Assembly: GCA_973895155.1 (NCBI GenBank)
Contig: OZ316894.1
Location: 19,654,001-19,718,000 of the forward strand
Length of the DNA stretch: 64,000 nucleotides
Direction: 5' to 3'
From: Marsupella aquatica
Taxonomy: Eukaryota; Marchantiophyta
The notes beneath the pieces were generated by a model that had not been told where the DNA came from, searched no databases, and was given only the letters and a program-made list of their open reading frames with translations. Below are positions 48,027-60,000 of this stretch, piece after piece. The translations under genes were made by a program, and so were the position numbers. How positions within the stretch are numbered: position 1 is the stretch's first letter; each line of letters opens with the position of its first letter.

Positions 48027-48234
48027 GGTGGCGAGCTGGAGAGATTCGAGATAACGAAGTTGATCGGCGAACGCAGCTGCTGCTCGACAGACGACTCGGC
48101 GAGGCGGGCGAGTGAGCGAGAGAGAGAGAGAGTAGAGCTCCTGCCGCTGCTGTTGTCGAGAGCGAAGCTCGCGATGGAGAAAGAGGAGCGATTAGGGGTT
48201 CGGTCGCCAGCAAAGAGCAAGCGCAGCTCTTCCG

Positions 48235-48312
48235 CGACGCCTCCAAACCCTAACCACAACGTTGCAGGAGAGCCGTCGATCTACACGGCAGAATCTCAGT
48301 CTGGTGGGCCCA
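48235..48312 (-). promoter_or_regulatory. RPS23 promoter: telo-box and site II element
   Basis: About 215-285 bp upstream of the RPS23 start the plus strand has 'ccaaaccctaaccac' (telo-box AAACCCTA) and, about 60 bp farther, 'ggtgggcccata' (site II, TGGGCC/GGCCCA). This pair is the standard promoter signature of plant ribosomal protein genes and is active in either orientation. Confidence 0.7.
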
Positions 48313-49330
48313 TAGCCCGAAAGTGTACTATACGCTCGCTCCAATCAAACGGTAATGCGACAGCCGAGTTTCTTTCTCTGTATCCATGCCATCCAGGCTG
48401 AACTATATGATTTCCATAGATCCCATATGAGCTTAGGAGTCCCGTCCGAGATAAACGTTTTGGGTAGTGATGCCATCTGAGCCTTAGCGATAATGGTAAA
48501 GGAGAGCCGTCGATCTCCTCGCCAAATCTCAGTTTGGTGGGCCCGTGGCGCAAAAGTGGACTATACTCTCTCTCCGATCAAGGATTATATGATAGTTGAG
48601 TTGCTTTACCCTGGATCCATGCCATCCAAGCAGAAGAATATGATTCTGTAGACCCTATTTGAGCATGGGATTCCCATCCGAGTAAAACGTTTCAGATAAG
48701 GATGCCATTTGAGACTTAGCCATGATGTTGCAGGAGAGCCCGTGGATCTCCTAGGAAGAATCTTGGTTTGGTGGGCTCGGCCCCTAATATTATAGTCGTG
48801 TTGCTTTAGTCTATATCCATACCATCCAAGTTAAACATATCCATTTCCATGGAGCACAGGTAAAAGCTTAGGAATCCGACCCAGGCAAAATGTTTCAGAT
48901 GGGGATCCCATCTGAGCCTATAAAACCTTAACCACAATGTTGCAGGAGAGCCGTCGATCTCCAGGAAAGTATCCCGGTTTGGTGGGCCCGGGGCATGAAA
49001 CTGGACTATATCCTCTCCAATCGAATGTTTGAAGGAAATCGTTGGGCTCAAATGGGATTCCAAAATGCTCTTTATATCATAGTTGAGTTGCTTTAGTCTA
49101 TGTCCATGCTTTCCAAGCTAAATTATATGTTTCCACAGATCCAATGTGAGCTTAGGAATCCTACCCAAGAGAAATGTTTTGGATGGGGATCCCATCTGAG
49201 CCACTCAAAGCTTTAACCAAAACATTGCAGAGTAAGTGTTGATCTCCTGGGTGAAATCCCTCCTGGGTGAAATATTGGATTGGTGCTCCCGTGGACACAA
49301 AAGTGAATTCATAGGTGATGAGAAGACACA
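48243..49330. repeat. Tandem array of the RPS23 promoter module, about 215-285 bp unit
   Basis: Five imperfect units share 'gttgcaggagagccgtcgatctcc', 'ggtttggtgggcccg', 'aaa(g)tggactata', 'ttgagttgctttagtct', 'tccatgccatccaa', 'catctgagcctta'. Anchors of the 'gcaggagagcc' phrase lie near 48262, 48495, 48726, 48940 and 49224. The first unit is the RPS23 promoter; telo-box-like and TGGGC(C/T) motifs persist in several of the others. One more distant unit ('ctcaaaccctaaccacaacg', 'gagagccttgatctcc') is at about 50115-50230. Confidence 0.85.
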
Positions 49331-52300
49331 AAAGTGAATTCATAGGTGATGAGAAAAGTATAAATTGTGATGAGAAGCTAGAGTTGGGATCTAGGCTTCT
49401 AGAGTGAAGCCTCTAGATCGTGACTCTAGGCCTCACCAAAACTTATGTGGACTAAAAGATGTTGTGTACAAAAAGATGATCATCATGTTGCATGATGATT
49501 TTTGTCATCATCTCTAATAATATCCAAAGAATGGGCAATCAGGCCGGTAAGATCTCCTATCAAACCTTTGAACTGAAAGGAAATGCCCAAATTATCTTCA
49601 TATGATAGTCAAACCTGTGATCTATAGCAATAAATCTTTGCATTTTGGGCCGATTGCAGGATTTTTTCCCCCAAAAGGAAATTCTATAGCAAATGAAATC
49701 TAAATGCTCAATGAAAAACTAGGGAGGACTTTCTGTGTGTTGGACCATATAATTAAGTAGGGTGATGTGGCAAGTCACTTTGCTCCTATATCTTACTGGT
49801 AGTTATCTTCTTCTACACATATACCTTTATGATGACAATTACTAGACTAGATGATCCACAGAAATCGACGTGGAATGGTGATATAGCATATCATGTGATG
49901 TAATACTATAATATAGTCTTTGGATGTGAGGCCCACAGGGGGCTACAAGCTTAGCTTTGAATATATTGCATATGTCACAAGGCATAATATTTGCAGTTGA
50001 GGGTTACTGCATAGCATATATGACAATTATAAACATCAAAATTAACTAATGCAGGGCTCTTTTCATTTGGCTTTGCCAAATAATTTGATAAAGTAGTCAG
50101 CACCAATTTTGAGCATCTCAAACCCTAACCACAACGTTTTAAGAGAGCCTTGATCTCCAGTCAAACCTTTGAACTCAACTGGGGTTCCAAAATGCTCTTT
50201 ACAATTATGATAGTCAAGTTGCTTTACTCTACATCCATGTCATCCAACTTAATATACACATTTCCATATATCCCATCTAAGATTATAGCTCTCAAGGTGA
50301 CCACATTTTATTTATTATTCTAATTTTGGCACAAAATAAGACCCAATGTTTGGATGAGGTCTTGATCAGAACCCTTCAACTTGAATGGGATCCCAAAATG
50401 CTCTTTGTATGAAAGTCAAGTTTTGTGGTCAGGATATCATGTTAGTCTAGGCAAGGCCGCCTAGATAGTGAGCCCTTGTTTGTTAGCTTGATGAACAAGA
50501 ATACAATAGCACTTCTTCAGTGAATGACCAATTAGGGGAAGTTGAGGAGAATTGACCAATTAAGTTCCATCCTGAGTTCCATGAAAACAACATTAATATA
50601 ACAACTAATTGATAGACAAATTAAATGGAAAGGTGAGGAAGTATGGCCAGTGTAAAACCATGTAGGTTGGATTTGATATGGTCATTATTCGTTTGTTCTC
50701 CAAGCCTAATCTTCTAAGCCAACTATTGTAAGCTCGATTGTCCCCTTTCACTGTCTTGCCAATGAGAATTAAAACTCATGAAAACAAGCTTATGAGAAAT
50801 ATTATCAGAGCATGTGCATCCATGAGTTGGCAGTGTGCAAAGACATCCTGTATGGGGCACAGCCCGCCTTTTGTCCATCTAGAGCCTTGCTCTGCTTGGA
50901 GTCCTACTTTAACGTTCATGTTTTCAGTAGATTCAATGCCAGCTCATGAATCCTATCTGAGCAAAAGGTTTGGGGGAAAGGAGATTAGTTCCAACATTTT
51001 AGCTTGGTGCCCAAGGTGACCACATTTTTAACAAGAAGTCTTTCCTTCCATCCGTTCAATTGTTGCGCAGGGGGAAACTTGATGATCACACAAATCCAAC
51101 TGAAATTACAGGAGGGGTGGAACATTGGACAGAAAGATGCACTCCACTGTCTCGAGTGTGAACACACACAGACATGTGAGGCAACAACTACTGAGCATGG
51201 TTTGAACTTGGGTGAGGACAACACCAGGCGAATCCGGCTGAATTAATTGTCTAGAAGCTAAATTTGTTCTCTAAAATCTGATACTTCTGAATTACTTTAC
51301 AAATGTTTCAACAGCCAATATTTTGAAAATTACCTAAACCTTTTCATCATAACTCCAAGTTGATGACCTTAAGAAGCATTAGCACCAATTTCATATTTTC
51401 TAAAACAATGGAAAGATGTGTTAGTTTTTAGAAAACCTATTTGGATATTCTGCACTTTCAGTTATTGTTGAAAGAATTGGGAGACTACTTGGATGCATAT
51501 CCCTAGATCTAGCCATTAGATTTAAGCAGAGACAATAACAAACAAGGGCAAAATCTCACTTGTGCTTTGGCCCCAGCTACCGTATATCATTTGAGTAAAA
51601 CATTATGCTTTGAAATGATCTTATGGGGTTCTAATCTATTTGAGTGTCTTGGTAATCCAATCTTCATTTTCATATTCCTCTTCGAAATGATAATTACTTT
51701 AACCAGTTGAATGTTGAGTTACATAATTGGTGTGGTGAGTTTGCTTTGATGTCATGGATAGATAAGCACCATCTGTTATGTCCTAAGGAACCACCTTAAC
51801 AATTAAGGTTATGCATAGTAGTACTGTAAAATTATTAAAAATATTTATATAGATTTAAAATGTTTCAGTTATAATATACAAGGTGGGCATCTATACCAAG
51901 CAAGTTTATGAGTAGAACAATGAGGTGCTTATGGCATACTGGGTCTCCCGCTGGGTCTCCAATATACCACCTCAATACATGGTTTGATGTATGGTAGCTC
52001 TATAAGCCATTGACACCGATGGGAGCCCTTAGTCATATGCATTTGAGGATCTTGAACCCTTACTAACAATCCTTGTGGTAACTGGTACTTTGGCTAAACC
52101 TAGAAAGTGAAGCTCAAATAGTTATGTCCAGCCTTCTTAATTACTATAGCATTGAGTTTTTTAACCCGTAGAATTGAATTTGAGATGCAAAATATACATT
52201 TGACATTCTGCTCTGAATGTTAAACTTCTCAGATTGCAATCTATGGTGGTGTGGAGCTAAATTACTAGTGTGGAAGAAAATAATCCTGTAAGGATTGGGA

Positions 52301-52950
52301 CATGACCATGACTAGTAGTTGTAAGAAACCAAAAACAGGGCATTGTCAACCTCCATATATGTACCTTTTACAATAACCCAACCCAATAACTTTTGGTGAT
52401 GGTCTTAACATGGTTTGCTGCTGGATTTCAAACCCATGAACTGTAGTGATAACTTGTTACCAACCTCAATTGTGAAGTTGCTTTTCCTTGTTTCCAGACT
52501 TTAGTGAATTGTCAAGAAATCTTTACCCAACCAAAAAGTTTTCTCACTCTATTTTGGGGTACTTTACCAAAACACTGTCCACCTTCAATTTCAACAAATT
52601 AACCCTGACTACCTGTCTTTGAATGTGAATCATGGAGAGGACAATGAACCAGTCACTAAAGTATATTCCTTAAGTATTCAGATTCTTGAAGATTAATGAA
52701 ATGATAAAAAAATCATCATGCATGTCATCATTTTATAATCATACATAACATATCATCTTACTTTCTATGCACATCACTCTTTCTTTTTGTGCACATAGAG
52801 CCCATTTTTTGAATGTAAATAGAAATCATGACATGCATGATTATCATTTGACATATGTTATAGCCATGAGTTTTCCCATTCACATGGTGAACCATGGAAT
52901 TAAGGTCTACAGGCTTCACTCTAGAAATCTAGACCCAAATTCTAACTTAT
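49330..52950. other. Intergenic DNA, mostly AT-rich, nothing recognised
   Basis: Scattered decayed pieces of the 230-bp unit (for example 50115-50230) are the only structure seen. No coding family or RNA gene. Confidence 0.45.
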
Positions 52951-52954
52951 AATT

Positions 52955-53330
52955 GACTCTTTATAAATAAGATATATATAAATAAGATAATAATGTTTTG
53001 GGGGCAATTCTAACTTGTAGTTAACTCTTTATAAATAAGATATAAATAAGATAACACTGTTTTGGGGGGCATTTGGCCTCATGTAAAGTTTTTCACTAAA
53101 CTACGCCCACATTTTTCTAGAGCTTTATGGAAAGTAGCCAAAATTTGACATCATATAAGTTTTTCAAGAATTTAATGTACTTCCCATTTCACCAAAACTA
53201 CGCGCAAATTTGTCCAGCCCACCGTTTATGGAAAGTAACCAAAGATGACCGTAATTAATTTTTTAATGTACGCCCCATTTCACAAAACTACACGCATTCG
53301 TTTATGGAAAGTGTCCAAAGGTTGCATTGC
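52955..53330. repeat. Two small tandem repeats upstream of the LUMINIDEPENDENS-like gene
   Basis: First (about 52955-53070): 'taacttgtagttaactcttt', 'ataaataagatataaataag', 'tgttttgggggca', twice. Second (about 53095-53320): 'tttatggaaagt(a/g)(g/a)cc', 'tttaatgta(c)', 'cccatttcac(c)aaaactac(g)cgca', three times at about 75-100 bp. Confidence 0.75.
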
Positions 53331-54021
53331 GATCGCCATTGCGACTGTCGCAATAATAGCTCTTTGTAACATCCCGAGTTTCACACGGCACACGCTCGAA
53401 ATGCAGACGTCGTGATTTCGGTTTTCTTGTTGGTTATTGCGATCTTCTAGAGTAGTAGTTTGGTTTTGTTCCCGAAGACGAGAAGAGGGAAGTTTTTCTT
53501 TCGCGCTCATCAAGAAGGATTGCTCGCTTGCGCGGGCTATGGCGACTGAAGCAGAGGCTCGTGTGTGTTCTTTGTGGACCGAATGTTCACGGGCTATAAT
53601 TTCTAAGGCATAGTCGTTTGGGTGGTGTGTATGGACGAGCCACCGGGTTTCACGACATGCGGGGCTTCTTCTTCTTCCTCGGTAGGCGGCATCTTGTGAA
53701 GTAGTGCGTCGGAGGGAAATGTTCAGGTGCTGCCTTCTGCGTCGTCCGCGGGAGTCGGCCATATACTCATGCGTGGAGATCAGTAGAGAACTTCATTAAT
53801 TGTCTCTTCAGACACAAGTTCGAGGTGAGCTGCGGGGACAGACTTGCAGACGTTGTGTTGTACCTTGTGAAGTTGTTAACAGTTAACCCTATTTTCTGAT
53901 TGATTTGTGGGAGTTTTTCGGCTTGCTTGCGGTTCAAGATAACTTAAGAAGAAGAAGAAGCGCTGCCTGAAAGAAATTCGAATGCGTGGAAGTGAATTGG
54001 TTTATCTCGTTCACTTTAGGT

Positions 54022-57000
54022 ATGGAAGCAGCGGAAGTAGGGGATGAGAGTGCTGCGGGTACCAGCTTGGCGATCGCAGCAACTGCCACTGCTGGCACCG
54101 AGGACTCTGTTATGACTGATGAATCAATATTTGACATGCCGACAGAGACTTCTCCAGCAGGAACTGACCCGCAACAACCGCCTCATCGAAGGGTCGAATA
54201 TAGCATAGATTTAAGGAAAGAACTATCGCTTGACGTCTTGGCGTCCCTGGGTGGTTTAGCTGCTGATGATACGAAAGCTGTTGATGAATCTATCTTGGAT
54301 TTGGCTTCCGTTCGCGCGGATATGGATTTCATGTCCGAACTCTCCTGTCTTGGCCCTGCCATCGACCACGACGATTCTACAGCTCCCGGGTCTCTCTTGC
54401 CGTCTTCCATAACTCCCCCAGTGGAGCCTCATCACGGCCTAGACAGTGCCGGCGCTGTGACGTCGTCGGACGTTTCCTTACCTCAATCCTCATCTCCCTC
54501 CAGGATTTCTGAATCGTCCACGCCTTTTCGTCTCGAGGGTCTTCCGGGTGATGATTCGAGTCTTGTCACACCGGGTGAAGCCTCGGTGAAGTCGCTTTCA
54601 TCTCATACCAGCGATGAGCTCTTCGCTGAAATTCCAATGACAACTTCTTTCCAACCTGTCATGAATTCGACTTCAACTGACTCTCTGGTGGATAATGTCG
54701 ACCCACTTTCATTAGTATCACCTGGAACGCTGTATACCGAGGAGAATCCTTGGGTCCCTGATGCGTCAGCTCAGCTGCAGTCCTCTCTTGTTAGAGAAGA
54801 AGTTACTGAATTCGCTTCGGCTGGTTTTCCAGCTTCCGAAAGTGCCCTAGCTGCCTTAGTACCTTCCCATTTGCCTGTGGAGCCTGTTACGCCTGTCAGG
54901 GACGGAAACTCAGCTACGGTTGAAGGGTGTCATAACTCTCCCAAGATTTCTCCATCTTCTCCTGACCCTTCCCTGGTGAGCGGCGTTTTCCCCGTTGTTC
55001 CTGTCGCTGTTTCCTTGCCAGTAGAAAACCTATCCCCTGCTGCCACCGAACATTTGGACTCAGCTTTAGCGGAAAGTGTACCTCTTCCTACAGCACTTGA
55101 ACCGTCTTCTTTGATGTCTAATGATCCTGCCACGGATTCTTCTCTAGCTTCTCTTGTTCGTCCTGTCTTCGAAATCCAATCTGCTACGCGTGATGATACT
55201 GATATACCCGACGCTCCCATAGGTTTCGTTGAATCTTATCCTGCGGCATTGGAAACCCTACCATCTGCTCCAGCAGATCTCCCTACTCCGAATTCTCCAA
55301 TTGGTACTGAGGATTCTCCTCTGGCAAGTACATCCCCGCCGTCTTCGGTGGCTGCTTCTGGTGATGATGCAGAGGTTGGCGGGTCGGAGGCAGTTCCATC
55401 TCCGCCCGTTAGCGGCAATTTTTATTTTTCCAATTTGTCTCCTGCTTTGAATTCCACTCCTGGAGAACAAGATCTCTTCCCCCCTTCAAATAACACCGAT
55501 GTCCTTGACTCGTCGAGGACATTGTCAAGTCCACTCATTACATCAGCCCTTGATACAACCGTAGCTGATACCGCCCGTGGCCCACCCTCTCTCGTTCCAG
55601 CCAAAGTGCCTCCCTTCAGCGATTCTGTAACCTCACCTCCTCTCACAGCCCGGTTTTGGGATGTACCCTCTATAGCGCCGGAGATTTCTTTATCTGTTTA
55701 CTTCGATGGATCTCGTTCTTCCTTTCGCGGTAGGAAGCTCACCAGGAAGAAAAGGTCGTCGGAGGCAGTTGCCGATCTCAAAGATATGAAAGGAAAAGGG
55801 CTAAGCGATGTCGGGAAATTGGAGGAGGTGGCTGAGCTGGAGAGCATGCTTGATTCTCAGAAAAGGATGGTGAAGTGGCAAATCGATGAGATTCAAAGAA
55901 TTGCCACCTTGCAATTTCAGCTAACTGGCAGTAATCCACTTTCTGAACAGGCGGTAGGCATTTCCTTCATCATTTCTATTCGTTTAAATTCGTTTAAAGA
56001 TTGCGGTTACATGTGATCTTCGTAGGATTTCTCTAGTGCCAACACATCTGCTTTGGACTGCCATTGCCATCGGAGAATGGCAATAATGGCCATAACAAAG
56101 TAATCCCATTGTTGTCATGGGGGTGGAAGAGATTAGTCAACAGCTGTGGGCTAGGGTCAATGCATTCAAATGTCATGACGCATTTTTAATTAAGACATTC
56201 GTATCTACTTTTCAGATGTGGGACGTTCTTGGAGTGAGGGCAGGAGGTGAGTCGCCTTCCAGGTTCCTGTCTCTTGTTTTTGAAAGATTCTTTGTTTGCT
56301 TGTCATCTCATCCACCATCGTCTTATCGAAGACAAGGGTGTCGTGACTATCTGATTTATGTGTTTATAAAGATTCTAATCCGCCGGAGTCGATGCTTGCA
56401 GGAAAGAAGGCAGGAGATGCACTTTCTGCTGAAGCGTTGAAGTCTCTGCAAGAGATGTTTGCTATTAAGGACACTCTCACGAAAAAGGAAGCGCGCGATA
56501 TCAGTTTCACTTATGGAGCTTCTCTGACCCAGGTGAGCCAGTAATTCAGTTGGCACGAGTTGCTTCTTCTCGATATATATGTCTAGTGTACAGGCAAGTG
56601 GGCACAAGAATCTAAATGATGTAACATTGTGATAGGTAAGGGGTTAGGAGAAGCTACAGTTGTGCAACCCATGATTTCTATCATGTACTTATTCCTAAGA
56701 CTAGTCGCAGTGGGAGGGACGGGCCTCTAGGGTGGGCAGGCAATTCTAAGCATTTTTGGAGATTCTTGTTTATTGATTGTTTTTGTATCAATATGAATTG
56801 ACACAGGTGAGAGATTATTTCGCTGGGCAACGATCTCTTGTGCGGAAGTTGGTCCAGCAAGCACACGATGAAGCAGGAAGGCTGGGTATCAAGAATGCCT
56901 CCGAGCAATCTCACCAAATAGCAGTCTCCAATTCGATCTTAGATTCTGAAAAGGATCTTGGTTTTGACAAATTAAGCGGACCAGAGTCTGTTGAGAAAAT

Positions 57001-60000
57001 AGTAGAAGTAATGCGGGCTCAAAAGGGGTTTGCTGGGCAAATACAGCTGTTGCAAGTTGTTTTGCGTACAGATCCGGCTGCACTGATTCTTCGACGGTGA
57101 GAGGGCCTCAATACGCTTTTTCCATTGGTATTTGCAAGATTTAAGAGCTGAAAGGGGGAGTATCTCAACTTAACATCTTGGTTACATGTGCAGTTTCTTA
57201 GAGAAGGGGGCGTTGAAGATGCTAGGGGGATGGGTTGTTGAAGCTGTGGCAGAGCAGCAGACGACTGTAATTTCTTACTTACTGAAGGTAATGCGGAGGT
57301 CCTTCCCTTCCCGGTTTGAGTATCGGCGAAATCTGACTAGGTGCCTCACAGAGGGGTCTGATTGTGCTGTAGGATGTGTGCGAGAACCCGATTTTTAGGA
57401 CAATCAACAGTAAAGGCGGAGAGTAGGATCCAATTGATGATACCAATTGAAATTACTATTGGACACTGCATGATTACATAAGAGCACTCGTCCGTAGGTT
57501 TGGTTCCATTGCCCTATTTGGATTCGAGTTCCTATCAAGTCTCTGTTCTTAGGTGGAAATGTTATGGTGCAGGTTCTGGATCACTTGCCTATGAGCAATG
57601 CTGTCTCACATCAAATGCCACCCTTGGTGCATAACGTAAACAAGCTTCGTTTTCACCATGCTTCAGGTAACTTGAGTAGCTAAAAGCTTTGGTGTGGCCT
57701 GATCTTTTTATCATGTTGTGCCGTTCTGATCAAAATGTTCTGTAAATTCTGTGGCCTATTCAATCAGCTGTTGCGGGGCAGGCCCGATCGCTTCTTACGA
57801 AGTGGGTGAAATTGCTCTCACCGAAGACTGAGGGGAAAGCTGCCAGCTCACCTGGAAAATCTGCAAGCTTACCTGGAAGCAAGTCTCTCGCAGGCTCAGC
57901 TACCCCACCTGGAGGTCTCAAGAGGAACCGAGATCCTCCTGCAGCACAAGTAGTACCTGGAACAAGGAAAAAGAAAGTCAGAGCGGAGGAAGTTTTGCAA
58001 CAGGAGTCGAAAGCTTCACAGATAGCGGGTCCAGACTCTCCAAGTCTGAATGGCATGCCTCAAGGTGCATCGGAAAATCCATCTTCCAGTCAGGTCTCGG
58101 TTTCTGCGCTACCAACTCCTAAGCCAAAATGGTCCAGTACATTGCAACCATCAGAAAGTGCAGTTGCTGCAGTTTCAGTTTCGAGGAAACGTCTTGCTTC
58201 TAAGTCTCTTGGTGAGCAGGCAAAAGATCGCCGCAAAGTGATGCGCGTGGATGACAATCACATCGGGAAGAGTATGGGTTCAAAGCCTGCTACCATTTCA
58301 AAGACTTCGCGACCTCTTTCCACAGATGACATATACAAAGCAAAGAAGCTTGAACGTCTCATGCAGGAACCAATTTTAAAATCAAAGAGAAAAGCGGCCG
58401 CGGCCCAAGAACAGTCTGGGGCTCAGGATATGGTACCGCAGCCTGGTGCACCCAAGATACCTTCGCCTCCAGCGGTTCCTGAAGGTATTGGTGTTGTGAA
58501 ACGAGAGACTCTGAGCTCAAGTCAAGGAAATTGGAGAGGTGGAGCTTGGACAGCAAAATCTGCTCAAGAAGACCAGCCGACCGCAACTAGAACACAATTG
58601 CCATTTAGAAGCTCCGAACGTCATGATATTAAGACAACCATCACACCCACTTCGTCGCAGGAGTTGTTCCCAACGATCATTACACCCACGTCCTCTCAAG
58701 AGCAAGCCCACCCGGGATCTGTTATGGGTAATTTCACAGAAGATACGGCTTATACGAGAGACTTGAACTCGACAGCCCTTATGGAAACAGATTCACTTCC
58801 GTCATCAGTATCGGGGAGTTTGGGCCAAGAGCTGTCAGCAAGCTCTCATTTTGAAGATTCCGTACAATTACCGGCAGCGGTGATTGGCTCACTAGGTGTG
58901 AACTCGGCAATATCTGATGCCGCTGCGTCAGATTTAAGTTATACAATTCATTCCTCACCATTTCGTATCTCAGAAAATAATAATATAACCGCCCCGATGG
59001 TCACGTCGAAGCCTTTTTTCGTCGAAAATATTCGTATTCCACCTGCATCTTTTGAAGCTTCTGAAGCAAGACTGGATAAAGCGTCAGGACTCTCTGTACA
59101 AGGAGGAGCACGAAATTCCTTGGATAAATCTGCCGTGGACGTTACTGGAAGCAAAGTCGAGTTTAGTATAGGACAGGAGAATGAAAGTGGGGGCAATGGT
59201 GTGAAACCATTACCTCGGGAGACGTCGCTGAGCGATTATTATGCAGTTCTACGAACAACGATGATCCGCTGGCGAATTCCACCAGGTATGCCTGCAAGAG
59301 CTACTGTAAGTTATAGCAGAACCTCACAAGTAACTTGTATTATCGTTACGGATATCATCATGAACTATCTGACCGTTGGGGTTTCGAACATGTCTCAGAG
59401 TATCAGCCAGACGAGCAGTGGAATGTAGCAGCTGGGGAAGCTAGCAAGGAAAGAGAAGTTCAGTCTGGGCGTGTCAAACGTGAAGAAGAAGCATACTATC
59501 CAGAGCTAGCTGCTGTACCGGATGATCCAAAGGATCCGTGGGAGGAAGAGCCTGATTACGACGATAGTCTTACGTTGCAAATTTTTGTAGAAAGTGAACA
59601 GCGGAAGGTGTCTACAGAATTAAATGACATGTCAAATATATCGAAACCTCCACTTGCGAATATCGTGCACTACGGCCCAGAGACGTCGTTTGGATCAGAC
59701 GTTTCGAGCAGCAGGATGCAAAGTTCTGCGCTAAGTTCGAATGATGGACACGAGCCCGGTGCGGAATTGTTGAACAAGGCCCCCGCTATGAATGGGCTCG
59801 ATCTAGTTCTGCAGCAGCTATCCACTGGTGATGGTGGAGGAACCCATGATCCAGATTTACTTGCTCTTCTTCTCCGAAACCCTCAACTTGTCAGTCAGCT
59901 AACGTCAGGGCAGGCATTCACTCCTACTAGCATGACCAACCACCCCGGTGTCTTTATGCAGCCACTGGATCAACTGAAACAGCTTAGTAGTGGTGGCAAC

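Noticed and set aside
53280-53762. 160-codon minus-strand frame upstream of the LD-like gene
   Set aside because: It overlaps the probable 5' UTR/promoter and part of a tandem repeat; the composition is Arg-rich and unconvincing.
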